This document shows positions 23,832 through 32,010 of a stretch of 39,601 nt of DNA, in pieces. The notes under the pieces were generated by a model. That model searched no databases. It was not told where the DNA came from and saw only the letters and a program-made list of their open reading frames with translations. Positions within the stretch are counted from its first letter, which is position 1, and every line of letters starts with the position of its first letter. A program made the translations under genes and the position numbers. The DNA comes from an uncultured Collinsella sp. (GTDB lineage Bacteria > Actinomycetota > Coriobacteriia > Coriobacteriales > Coriobacteriaceae), in assembly GCA_958370325.1 (NCBI GenBank), contig CATXJW010000016.1, positions 1 to 39,601 on the forward strand, read 5' to 3'.

Positions 23832-24671
23832 ATGGAAATTGTTAAACGAATTAATACCAGCGCTGTCCTCTGCGTCGATGGAAATGGCAGACAGTTGGTT
23901 GCATTCGGCCGTGGTCTGGGGTTTAAGAATGTCGGAGATGAGGTCCCTCTTTCGGAGATTCAACGAACGTTTTATAACGTTAGCTCTCGCTACATCGCTC
24001 TCGTTGACGAGGTCCCCGACGAGCTTCTCGAGCTTACCTCGGATGTTATTGATATGTCGACAGGTTTGCTGCCTTATGAGGTGAGCCCTAATTTGCCATT
24101 TATCCTTGCGGACCATATCGCGTATGCGGTTAAGCGCAAAGAGCAAAATATCGTTGTCCGCATGCCTTTATCGTTTGATGTCCGCCAACAATATCCCGTC
24201 GAATTTAAAATCGGCGAGTATGCACTTAGGATAATCAGGAAACGTCTTAACGTTAGGCTTCCAGCTCATGAGGCAGTTGGAATTGCCATGGCGTTTATCA
24301 ATAACATGGCCGATTCGGACTCATGCGAAGTAGTTAAAGAGTTTAGCGCGGATATCTATGATCGTGTTCTGGAGGAGTCAACCGTTGCTGTTGAAAATCG
24401 GCTTGGCATTCAAGTTGATCGGGAAGGTTTCGATTACGCAAGGTTCGCAACCCATCTTCAGTACTTATTCAATAGGTTGAACTCTGGCGAAAGCATCGTG
24501 AGCGACAACCGCAAGATGTACCTCTCGCTCAAAAAAGAATATCCGGTGGCATCAATGTGCGCCGATGATATTGCTTCTGTTCTCAGCCGACTGACGGGGC
24601 GGGAACTTATAGACGAAGAAAGACTCTACCTCATGATGCACATCAATCGAATTGCATCGAAAACAAGGTAA
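23832..24671 (+). CDS. BglG/LicT-family transcriptional antiterminator
   Basis: 279 residues. The CAT-RBD RNA-binding domain occupies residues 1-~55 (MEIVKRINTSAVLCVDGNG, VAFGRGLGFKNVGDEV). PRD1 (~65-165) has His in LADHIAYA, but its second usual His is replaced by Phe (AMAFINN). PRD2 (~175-279) has His in FATHLQYLFNRL and MMHINRI. PRDs are phosphorylated by HPr and the cognate EII. ATG 23832 with a run of Gs upstream is chosen over an in-frame ATG at 23784, which lies inside the terminator. Base composition is clearly more AT-rich than that of the flanking genes. It controls its own operon with the EIIBC gene downstream. Confidence 0.93.
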   Translation: MEIVKRINTSAVLCVDGNGRQLVAFGRGLGFKNVGDEVPLSEIQRTFYNVSSRYIALVDEVPDELLELTSDVIDMSTGLLPYEVSPNLPFILADHIAYAVKRKEQNIVVRMPLSFDVRQQYPVEFKIGEYALRIIRKRLNVRLPAHEAVGIAMAFINNMADSDSCEVVKEFSADIYDRVLEESTVAVENRLGIQVDREGFDYARFATHLQYLFNRLNSGESIVSDNRKMYLSLKKEYPVASMCADDIASVLSRLTGRELIDEERLYLMMHINRIASKTR

Positions 24672-24739
24672 TTAGTTGGCAAAGGCGCGCGCTTTGCTGA
24701 TGGTTACATATAAAACTCAACATGGGAGAAATGGTATTT

Positions 24740-26110
24740 ATGGCAGATACAACCAAGCTCGCTGCCGAGATTCTCGAGATGGTGGGCGGCGCAGACAACG
24801 TTACATTTGTAGCTCACTGCATGACTCGTTTAAGGTTCAACCTTAAGGACGAAAGCATCGTAGACGATGCAAAAGTCAAGGCGATTGATGGCGTGATCGA
24901 CATTCGCCATTCCGCGGGGCAATATCAGGTGATTGTGGGACCTAAGGTCGATAAGGTCTATGAAATCGTTGCCAAGGAAACCGGGATTGATGCCGGAGAT
25001 TCCGAGGCAAGCGAAGGAGAGACTAAGGGCTTTCTGGGAAAGCTAATGAAGTTCATCAGCGGCATCATGATGCCCGTTCTTCCTGCCTTGATCGCATGTG
25101 GAATGATAAACGCCATCCTTAGTATTCTGACGACGGCGGGTGCTGTTTCCGCCGAGAGCGGAATATACACTCTGCTGTACGGCATGGGAAATGCCTGCAT
25201 GTATTTCATGCCCGTTCTTGTCGGATCATCTGCTGCTCAGTTCTTTGGAACCGATCGATATATCGGTGCGGTACTCGGCGCAATCCTGGTTTATCCGACT
25301 TTCGTTGCTGCGGCCGGAGCGGGCGATGCGCTGGATCTGCTCGGCATGAAGTTCACAATGGTGAGCTATTCCTCCACGGTGTTTCCAGCTATCGTGGCGG
25401 CTTGGTTCGCATCCGTTCTTAATAAGTGGCTGCGGGCGGTTCTTCCCGATGTTGTGGCATTTGCGCTCGTCCCGTTCCTGACGGTTGCTGTTGCCGCCCC
25501 CGTCACGCTCCTTGTGATCGGTCCCGTTATTCAGCAGGCGAGCTCTTTGCTTGCGTCTGCAGTGCTGGCGGTCTATCAGTTCAGCCCCGTCCTTTGCGGC
25601 GTTATTCTCGGGCCGATATTCGGTCTCGTTATGATCCCCCTTGGACTCCATTGGGCCCTGATCGTGCTTTCCATCAACAATATTATGACCGTCGGCTCCG
25701 ATCCTATCCTTGGACTTCTCTGCTGCAGCATGGGTGTTGTCGGCGCTTGTTTGGCGTTTGCCCTCCGCTCGAAGGACCCGAGTGAAAAGAGTCTTGGGTT
25801 CAGCTGTGCCATTACGGGCTTTTTCGGGATTACGGAACCGGCGCTGTACGGCATCATCTTGGAGCACAAGAAGATCATTATCGCTTCCATGGTCGCCGGA
25901 GCAATCAGTGCTGTTATTCCGGCGATTTTCAACACCTGTACGTTCGTTATGACGTCGAGCGGCATTTTTAGCTTTCCCGGTTATATGGATCCTTCTGGTG
26001 ATATGAGCAGCCTCATCGGCGCAATTCTTTGCAATGTCGTCGGTTTAATTCTTAACTTCGTTCTCGTTTACATCCTGTATCGCCCTGATGAAGAGGCAGT
26101 AGTGGAGTAG
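24740..26110 (+). CDS. PTS beta-glucoside-type EIIBC permease
   Basis: 456 residues. The EIIB domain (1-~85) has its phosphorylated Cys27 in AHCMTRLRF. The EIIC domain (~100-450) has about ten membrane helices and the substrate-binding motif GFFGITEPALYG. This is the glucose/sucrose/beta-glucoside EIIBC class. No EIIA domain is fused and none is encoded nearby, so a separate EIIA (for example a Crr-like one) must supply phosphate. ATG 24740 is chosen because GGGAGAA (24724-24730) is nine bases upstream; ATG 24722 and 24731 are in frame but less well placed. It follows the antiterminator gene and probably imports a beta-glucoside as its 6-phosphate. Confidence 0.92.
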   Translation: MADTTKLAAEILEMVGGADNVTFVAHCMTRLRFNLKDESIVDDAKVKAIDGVIDIRHSAGQYQVIVGPKVDKVYEIVAKETGIDAGDSEASEGETKGFLGKLMKFISGIMMPVLPALIACGMINAILSILTTAGAVSAESGIYTLLYGMGNACMYFMPVLVGSSAAQFFGTDRYIGAVLGAILVYPTFVAAAGAGDALDLLGMKFTMVSYSSTVFPAIVAAWFASVLNKWLRAVLPDVVAFALVPFLTVAVAAPVTLLVIGPVIQQASSLLASAVLAVYQFSPVLCGVILGPIFGLVMIPLGLHWALIVLSINNIMTVGSDPILGLLCCSMGVVGACLAFALRSKDPSEKSLGFSCAITGFFGITEPALYGIILEHKKIIIASMVAGAISAVIPAIFNTCTFVMTSSGIFSFPGYMDPSGDMSSLIGAILCNVVGLILNFVLVYILYRPDEEAVVE

Positions 26111-26160
26111 ACAATTATTCGGGATGTAAGCTGCCGAAAACCCCGCGGCAGATTGCACGT

Positions 26161-26201
26161 GGTGGGCTTGCCGTTGATTCACGCGAGCCCACCCTCATTT
26201 T
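26161..26201 (+). terminator. Terminator-like hairpin after the EIIBC gene
   Basis: GGTGGGCT (26161-26168) pairs with AGCCCACC (26186-26193), extended by two weaker pairs, followed by CTCATTTTT. The next gene starts 15 bases later, so read-through may be regulated. Confidence 0.7.
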
Positions 26202-26215
26202 TGGAGTGACTAGCT

Positions 26216-27196
26216 ATGACAATTACTGCCGATATGACGTTTGGCGAAATCGCGCTCCTTCCTGAGTTCGCTGGCTTTGGCGAGCACCTTATGCTTTGCC
26301 GGCCTTCAACTTGGGAGCGCATGTGGAATAAACCCATTGTGTCTCATATGAATTCTGATGCTAATCCATATGAAACTGCTCGTGTTTTGCGTGGATTGAA
26401 TCGAATTGTCGAGCTCGTGGATGACGGGAGGCAGGTTGCCTACGATATTTGGGGTGAAGCCGACTGCATCCGTGATCCGACTCGGCGCAATACGAAACTG
26501 TTCTTCTTTCCCGGGAGACCTAGGGCTCCCTTTATCATTGCGGTTTCGGGCGGAGGTTATCAGAGCGTTTGTCATCAAGTGGAAGGCTTTCCCGTTGCCC
26601 CCGAGCTCAACGATGCGGGCTATAACGTGTTCGTGCTGTCATACAGGGTGAGGGTCGAGCCTTTGATGCCGCGCCCAATCGACGATTTAAATCGAGCCGT
26701 CCGTTTTGTCCTGGAGAATTCAGCGAAATTTAATGTCGCAAAAAGTTATGCAGTTATCGGCTTTTCTGCTGGTGCGCATTTAACTGCCGAGTGGGGGACG
26801 GACAACAAGGGATTTGCGTCCTACGGATGCGAGGCGCCAAAAGCCTTGGCCCTGTGTTATGCACCGATTGATCTTCATGGCTTTGAGAACGCATCAGACA
26901 ATAGATTTCTTGATTCGGTGTGCGGCGGGGCTGGTCGCGACTCGCTCGATGATTTCTGTATTAATCAGCATGTGTGGGAGCAGTATCCTCCGACATATCT
27001 TTGGCAATGCGCTGACGATGATATTGTATCGCCCGACAATTATGAAAAGATGGTCGATGCTCTGGATGCAGCTGGAGTACACCATGAGGGAGTCATGTAT
27101 TCAGAAGGGGGGCACGCATTGATGAAGCCCCATGCGCCGGAGACCGACTACTGGTGTATGAGCGTTATTGAGTTTCTTAAAGATTATCTCGACTAG
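26216..27196 (+). CDS. Alpha/beta hydrolase (BD-FAE/acetyl-esterase-like)
   Basis: 326 residues, no signal peptide. The oxyanion block FIIAVSGGGYQSV sits at ~111-123 and the nucleophile elbow GFSAGAH places Ser184. A late Asp in CADDDIVSP and His in EGGHALMK complete the triad. The fold resembles esterases that remove acetyl or feruloyl groups from carbohydrates (Abhydrolase_3, BD-FAE). Lying directly after a beta-glucoside EIIBC, it may deacylate an imported acylated glycoside phosphate; this is inference. GGAGTGA precedes ATG 26216. Base composition is AT-rich like the two genes before it. Confidence 0.88.
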   Translation: MTITADMTFGEIALLPEFAGFGEHLMLCRPSTWERMWNKPIVSHMNSDANPYETARVLRGLNRIVELVDDGRQVAYDIWGEADCIRDPTRRNTKLFFFPGRPRAPFIIAVSGGGYQSVCHQVEGFPVAPELNDAGYNVFVLSYRVRVEPLMPRPIDDLNRAVRFVLENSAKFNVAKSYAVIGFSAGAHLTAEWGTDNKGFASYGCEAPKALALCYAPIDLHGFENASDNRFLDSVCGGAGRDSLDDFCINQHVWEQYPPTYLWQCADDDIVSPDNYEKMVDALDAAGVHHEGVMYSEGGHALMKPHAPETDYWCMSVIEFLKDYLD

Positions 27197-27284
27197 GAAG
27201 CTGCATGTCGCTTTTTGAGCGGGTGATTTCGTCATGCAATGTTTTCGGTATTGATCGTGGTCGTGGATGAATGATGTTCTAGAA

Positions 27285-27310
27285 TGTTCATACTGTCACA
27301 TAAACGAACA
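27285..27310 (+). promoter_or_regulatory. Operator-like palindrome before the DUF4867 gene
   Basis: TGTTC (27285-27289) and GAACA (27306-27310) form an interrupted palindrome just before the ribosome site, with a further TTCTAGAA (27277-27284) palindrome next to it. It is a plausible repressor site; no regulator can be named. Confidence 0.35.
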
Positions 27311-27319
27311 GGAGCGAAC

Positions 27320-27964
27320 ATGCATATCTACTCTGTATCAGATCCCGAGTTCAAATCCTATGGTCGCGTGTGGGATAACGTGCCGTCCAACCTGACCGCC
27401 CCGCTTGTCGAGGCGCTTGCGGCCACGCCCATCCCCGAGGGCAGCAAGTACGTAGCAAGTGCGCCGGAGCTCGAGGGCGTCAAGGATGCCGGCAAACTGG
27501 GCTTTCTCATGTTTGGCGGCCGCCCCTTCCAGCTCGGCTGGTGCAACGGCCACAACACGCAGCTCAACTGCCTGGAGTATCACCGCGCCAGCGAGTTTAA
27601 CCTGGGCGCCCGCGACTTTATCCTGCTCGTGGCGCATCGCTGGGAGATCGAGGATGGCAAGCTCGACACCGCGTGCGTCAAGGCGTTCCGCGTGCCGGCG
27701 GGTACGGTCGTCGAAGTCTTCAACACCACGCTCCACTACACGCCGTGCATGGTCGACGACGGCGGCTTCCAGGTAATGGTTGCGTTGCCCGCCGGCACCA
27801 ATGGTCCGCGCCCCGAGGCCGCAGCCGACATGCCCGCGGTCGGCGACAGCTACTGCTACTGGAAGGCCGACAAGTGGGTCCTCTGCCACGCCGACAGCCC
27901 CAAGGCTGCCGAGGGCGGCTACGTGGGCCTCGTCGGCAAGAACCTCGACATCACCTGCGACTAG
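27320..27964 (+). CDS. DUF4867 family protein
   Basis: 214 residues, soluble. It matches the pattern of the cupin-like DUF4867 family: MHIYSVSDPEFKSYGRV at the start, GGRPFQLGWCNGHNTQLNCLEYH in the middle with conserved His and Glu, and VFNTTLHYTPCMV late. These families tend to lie among sugar-catabolic genes and may be isomerase- or epimerase-like metal enzymes; no activity is established that I can name. ATG 27320 with AGGAGCG is chosen over an in-frame upstream start because the family begins with MHIY. It lies between the esterase gene and the GH1 gene but has the high GC typical of the rest of the window. Confidence 0.82.
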   Translation: MHIYSVSDPEFKSYGRVWDNVPSNLTAPLVEALAATPIPEGSKYVASAPELEGVKDAGKLGFLMFGGRPFQLGWCNGHNTQLNCLEYHRASEFNLGARDFILLVAHRWEIEDGKLDTACVKAFRVPAGTVVEVFNTTLHYTPCMVDDGGFQVMVALPAGTNGPRPEAAADMPAVGDSYCYWKADKWVLCHADSPKAAEGGYVGLVGKNLDITCD

Positions 27965-27973
27965 GGGCTTCCT

Positions 27974-28177
27974 GTTTGTCTCGATCTGTAACATCTGACG
28001 GGCCAAATCGTCTCTTCCTGTTACAGATTGAGATAAACCGCAGAGGGTGCCCGAAAGATCTCGATCTGTAACACCAGGCCCGGTTTTGGCGGTCTACCTG
28101 TTACAGATCGAGACAAACCCGCCCAAACCACCACAAAGGTGCCTGTCCCCTTTGTGGTGGTTGGCGGTTTGGGCGGG
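27974..28177. repeat. Three consecutive palindromic repeats
   Basis: Two related hairpins: GTTTGTCTCGATCTGTAACA at 27974-27993 pairs with 28019-28038 (two wobbles), and a second copy at 28057-28073 pairs with 28099-28113. They share the arms TCTCGATCTGTAACA/TGTTACAGATCGAGA but have different loops. A third, unrelated hairpin follows: 28118-28139 with 28149-28160 and 28166-28177, with CCACAAAGG/CCTTTGTGG arms around TGCCTGTCC. No protein is encoded in 27965-28321; they may act as a terminator between the DUF4867 and GH1 genes. Confidence 0.85.
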
Positions 28178-28321
28178 CAGGTATCAAAAAGTGTCAGACG
28201 GGGGCGGCTGCCGGGCGTCTGTGCGCGAAAAGAAGTGTCGACCTGCGCCGTTGCCGTTGAGCGACGTGCTGTTTGCGGGGATACTGAAGCCATGACAAAC
28301 AGCGTGTGAAAGGATTGATGC

Positions 28322-29752
28322 ATGGCTTTCCGTAAAGACTTCCTGTGGGGCGGCGCGACGGCTGCCAACCAGTGCGAGGGCGCTTACGATGTGGATGGCC
28401 GCGGCCTGGCCAACGTGGATGTGGCCCCGCACGGCCCCGAGCGCTTCGCGGTGGTCTCCGGACAGCGCAAGATGCTCGACTTTGAGGACGGCTATTACTA
28501 CCCCGCGCAGACCGGCATCGATTTCTATCACCATTACAAGGAGGACATCGCCCTCTTTGCCGAGATGGGCTTTAAGACCTTCCGCATGAGCTTGGCCTGG
28601 ACCCGCATCTTCCCCAATGGCGACGAGACCGAGCCCAACGAGGCCGGCCTGGCCTTCTACGAGGACGTGTTCCGCGAGTGTCAGGCGCACGGCATCGAGC
28701 CGCTCGTGACCATCACGCACTTCGACTGCCCGATTCACCTCATCAAGGAGTACGGCGGCTGGCGCAACCGCAAGCTCATCGACTTCTACAAGAACCTCGC
28801 GACCACGATCTTCACCCGCTACAAGGGCCTGGTGAAGTACTGGCTCACCTTCAACGAGATCAATATGATCCTGCACCTGCCGTTTATGGGTGCCGGTCTG
28901 GTCTTTGAGGAGGGCGAGAGCCGCGAGGAGGCCAAGTTCATCGCTGCGCACAACGAGCTCGTGGCGAGCGCCTGGGCCACCAAGATCGCCCGCGAGATCG
29001 ACCCCGACGCGATGATCGGCTGCATGCTTGCCGCCGGCACCTACTACCCCTACAGCTGCCGTCCGGGCGACGTACGCGCCGCACAGCTCGATAACCAGCA
29101 GAACTACTTCTTTGTGGACGTTCAGAGCCGTGGCTACTATCCGGCGTGGGCACTCAAGAAGTTTGAGCGCGAGGGCATCGACGTGGGGATGACCGACGAG
29201 GACAAACAGATCCTTGCCGAGAACACGGTCGACTTTATCAGCTTTAGCTACTACAGCACCCGCTGCTCCGCCGGTGTCGACAACCCCGATGTCGAGAGGA
29301 CCCAGGGCAACGCCTTCGCCGGTGCCAAGAACCCCTACCTGCAGGAGAGCCAGTGGGGCTGGGCAATCGACCCCATGGGCTTCCGCATCACGCTCAACGA
29401 CATGTACGACCGCTATCAAAAGCCGCTGTTTGTGGTCGAGAATGGCTTGGGCGCCAAGGACGTTGTCGAAGAGGACGGCTCCATCAACGACGACTACCGC
29501 ATCGATTACCTGCGCCAGCACATCCAGGCCATGCGTGATGCCGTGACCGAGGACGGCGTGGACCTGATGGGCTACACATCCTGGGGCTGCATCGACCTGG
29601 TGAGTGCCTCGACGGGCGAGATGTCCAAGCGCTACGGCTTTATCTACGTCGACCGCGACGACGCGGGCAACGGCACTCTCAAGCGTTCCAAAAAGAAGAG
29701 CTTTGACTGGTACAAGAAGGTTATCGAGACGAACGGCGAGGACCTGGCCTAA
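28322..29752 (+). CDS. Glycoside hydrolase family 1, 6-phospho-beta-glucosidase
   Basis: 476 residues, a complete GH1 barrel. The N-terminal signature FLWGGATAANQCEGAY is present. The acid/base Glu179 lies in TFNEIN and the nucleophile Glu373 in VVENGLGAKD. The C-terminal SWGCIDLVSASTGEMSKRYGFIYVD has the Ser/Lys/Tyr pattern that holds the 6-phosphate in phospho-beta-glucosidases (SxGxxxKxY-like), so a PTS-derived substrate is likely. AAAGGA precedes ATG 28322. It would hydrolyse the sugar phosphate delivered by the EIIBC encoded 2 kb upstream. The stop codon lies inside a large palindrome. Confidence 0.95.
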   Translation: MAFRKDFLWGGATAANQCEGAYDVDGRGLANVDVAPHGPERFAVVSGQRKMLDFEDGYYYPAQTGIDFYHHYKEDIALFAEMGFKTFRMSLAWTRIFPNGDETEPNEAGLAFYEDVFRECQAHGIEPLVTITHFDCPIHLIKEYGGWRNRKLIDFYKNLATTIFTRYKGLVKYWLTFNEINMILHLPFMGAGLVFEEGESREEAKFIAAHNELVASAWATKIAREIDPDAMIGCMLAAGTYYPYSCRPGDVRAAQLDNQQNYFFVDVQSRGYYPAWALKKFEREGIDVGMTDEDKQILAENTVDFISFSYYSTRCSAGVDNPDVERTQGNAFAGAKNPYLQESQWGWAIDPMGFRITLNDMYDRYQKPLFVVENGLGAKDVVEEDGSINDDYRIDYLRQHIQAMRDAVTEDGVDLMGYTSWGCIDLVSASTGEMSKRYGFIYVDRDDAGNGTLKRSKKKSFDWYKKVIETNGEDLA

Positions 29753-29856
29753 GGGCACTGAGGCACTCAACCTTGGGGCTCCAACCCTCCTCGCGTACCT
29801 AAAGTACGCTTCGTCGGGCTTGTCGCTCCCAATCTTGAGCATCTCAGGCCCTTAGG
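29748..29856. repeat. Long palindrome (~109 bp) overlapping the GH1 stop codon
   Basis: 29748-29778 and 29827-29856 are inverted copies with about 25 of 30 positions paired (CCTAAGGGC...CTGAG...CTCAA...TTGGG). The centre carries a smaller perfect hairpin, GCGTAC 29793-29798 with GTACGC 29804-29809. The TAA stop of the GH1 gene is part of the left arm. It may serve as a terminator-like structure, but lacks a T-run and resembles an inserted palindromic element. Confidence 0.8.
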
Positions 29857-29898
29857 AGGCGGACCTGACCGCCGCGTTTCGGAAGTCCTGCTTTAAAG

Positions 29899-30038
29899 CA
29901 CTCATTGGGGACGTACTTAAATGAGTGCCCGCAGAATGAGAGTGGATAATCTCCCGTTTTTAGCCTGTTTGTGGGCTCAAAGTGGGAGATTATCCACTCT
30001 CGTCATTTGCACTCGTTGGGGACGCACTTAAATGAGTG
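29899..30038. repeat. Compound repeat: ~75-bp hairpin module flanked by two short palindromes
   Basis: Two same-orientation copies of the 29-bp palindrome (29899-29927 and 30010-30038) flank a large hairpin. The 18-bp stem is perfect: 29938-29955 with 29984-30001, with an inner AGCC/GGGCT pairing in the loop. The same hairpin module recurs at 38801-38867 with high identity. It fills most of the GH1/sensor intergenic gap (29753-30124), in which no gene is seen. Confidence 0.88.
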
Positions 30039-30124
30039 GCAGCTGGCGACGTCCCTCGCCGTCGGCGGATTTTGGGACATGTGGCCCGCTTTTTGGGCCT
30101 GCCTGTCGGTACACTAAAGGCACT

Positions 30125-32008
30125 ATGAGTACCCGCGAGCGACATATCGGCCACGCGACCGCCCGATCCGCACCCGTGGCGGATCCCAGGGGCGGCAGGC
30201 TCTTCGCCATGCCGCGATTCCTTGTTGGCATAACACATCAGGTGTACCGTCACCGCGTCTTTGCTATCGCCGGCGCCATCACCGTGCTGTTCCTCATGCT
30301 TTTGGCAGTCTTGCCGGCGCTGTTTGCCTCCGACCCCAAGCTTTCCAACGCCGTGCCCGCCTATAGCGAGGTGTCCGAAGAGGTCGTGGATGCGCTCGTC
30401 CACTCGAGCTCTCTCCCGTTGCTTGTCGCCGCAATTATATTTTCGATCTGGGGTGTATCGGTCTATCTACGCTGTTTGGACTATGTGTTGCGCCGCCGCC
30501 TTGTTGCCGTCGCCACCATCTGCGCCCTCTGGATGATTGAGGTCATCCTCAAATACAAGTCGTTCACACCGTTCTATGCCACCGTGCTGTGGTACCTGTA
30601 CTACGTGCCCATGACGCTCATTCCGCTGCTCTACCAGCTGTGCGGCCTGCGCCTTGCGGGGCTGGAACAACACCGTGCGGGCCGTCGCTATCGCAGCATC
30701 CTGTGGGTCGTGGCCATCCTACTTATCGGTTTTGTGCTCACCAACGATTTCCACCGGCAGGTATTCCACTTTGACCGTGCAAGCGACACCTGGAGCAACG
30801 ATTACACGTACGGCTGGGGTTATTTCGCCGTCCTCGTGTGGACGGCCTTTGACTTCGTGGCCTTTTTTATCCTGGTTGGTCGGTCCTCGTCCTTTCGCAT
30901 CCAGCGTTTCTCGGGCACGGCGGCGCTCGTACTGCTGGGTGGCGCATTCTTTGCCATCTCGTATGCTCTGCGCGTGCCCTGGGCATGGAGGCTCAACTTT
31001 TCGCTCGTCTATTGCGTCTTGTGCGTGGTGGCGATGGAAATCTGTCTCGATTGCGGTGTCATTCCGTCATATCACGACATTGCCGGCATCTTCGATACCT
31101 TGCCGCTCGACCTCAAAGTTCTAACGCGCGACCTGCAGGAAGTCTATGCCACGCCGGTGTCGAAGCCAATGCCGGCGGGCGTGTGCGAAGAGCTTCGGGC
31201 CCAGGAACACGGGCATGCCCATGCCTTTGCCGTGGCGTCCGATCCCGATGTAATGTATCGCGCCTTTCCACTGCTGGGCGGATCGGCCCTGCTTGCCCAA
31301 GACGTGTCGGAGCTCAACGAGCTTAACCGTGAACTGGCACATCGTCGCATGGAGCTGCAGCGCCAAAATGAGCTGCTCACGGCCGACTACGATCTTAAGA
31401 CGCATCTGGCAGACCAAGAGGCCGAGACCTTGCTAGTCCAAGACGTGGACCAGGCGCTTGCCCGCGCGTTCGAAGAGATGTACGACCTGCTGAGCTCGCT
31501 GCCACCGTTGACCGACGAGGCGTCTTCACACGAGCGTTACCGCATGCTGCAGCGCGCCAAGATGCTCGTCGCCTATTGCAAGCGCAAAGGGTCGCTCACG
31601 TTGGCGCAGCACGGGGAGAGCGGTTTTGATCGCGACCGCATTCAACTCATTGCCAATGAGCTCGCAAGCGACCTGCGCACCATCGATGTCGATTGCGCTT
31701 CGATTATCGCCATACGGCGCCCGATGCACGCCAGTACGGTAAGCGCCCTGTACGACTGCGTGTATGACTTTGCGTTTTTTGCCTACACCACCGACCATCC
31801 GGCGCTTATGTATCACTTGGGCGACCATGACCGGTGCAGTGTCGAGCTGCGCGCCACGCTTTTTTCCAACGATGATGAAGATCTTTCGCAGACGCCCGCT
31901 GCGCAAGAGCTCGAAAGCGCTCTGCAAGGGCGCAACGTGGCATACCGCCTTGAGGGCGAGCCCGGCCAGCTGCGCATGATCGTCTTGATGCCGAGGGCGG
32001 GTGAGTGA
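30125..32008 (+). CDS. Multi-TM sensor protein with degenerate histidine-kinase-like C-terminus
   Basis: 627 residues. After a basic tail, residues ~35-310 hold about eight hydrophobic helices, resembling the 7TM sensor modules of histidine kinases. A coiled coil follows (~400-440, LNELNRELAHRRMELQRQNELL). The remaining ~190 residues have the helical layout of a dimerisation/ATPase unit (LYDCVYDFAFFAYTTDHPALM in the N-box place), but without the catalytic His, the N-box Asn or a G-box. It therefore looks like a pseudo-kinase. ATG 30125 has AAAGG upstream; an open frame further upstream runs into repeat DNA and is not used. It overlaps or abuts the true kinase gene, so they probably act together. 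Confidence 0.82.
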   Translation: MSTRERHIGHATARSAPVADPRGGRLFAMPRFLVGITHQVYRHRVFAIAGAITVLFLMLLAVLPALFASDPKLSNAVPAYSEVSEEVVDALVHSSSLPLLVAAIIFSIWGVSVYLRCLDYVLRRRLVAVATICALWMIEVILKYKSFTPFYATVLWYLYYVPMTLIPLLYQLCGLRLAGLEQHRAGRRYRSILWVVAILLIGFVLTNDFHRQVFHFDRASDTWSNDYTYGWGYFAVLVWTAFDFVAFFILVGRSSSFRIQRFSGTAALVLLGGAFFAISYALRVPWAWRLNFSLVYCVLCVVAMEICLDCGVIPSYHDIAGIFDTLPLDLKVLTRDLQEVYATPVSKPMPAGVCEELRAQEHGHAHAFAVASDPDVMYRAFPLLGGSALLAQDVSELNELNRELAHRRMELQRQNELLTADYDLKTHLADQEAETLLVQDVDQALARAFEEMYDLLSSLPPLTDEASSHERYRMLQRAKMLVAYCKRKGSLTLAQHGESGFDRDRIQLIANELASDLRTIDVDCASIIAIRRPMHASTVSALYDCVYDFAFFAYTTDHPALMYHLGDHDRCSVELRATLFSNDDEDLSQTPAAQELESALQGRNVAYRLEGEPGQLRMIVLMPRAGE

Positions 32009-32010
32009 CG

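Noticed and set aside
27974..28113. Repeats considered as a CRISPR array
   Set aside because: Only two units, each a self-complementary hairpin with unequal spacing and no spacers of constant length; no cas genes.
28184..29842. 552-codon antisense open frame over the GH1 gene
   Set aside because: GH1 catalytic residues are intact on the plus strand; the antisense protein is low-complexity Val/Ala/Leu.
30032..30124. Upstream extension of the sensor gene
   Set aside because: The extra codons begin in repeat DNA (30010-30038) and are not preceded by a ribosome site; ATG 30125 is better supported.
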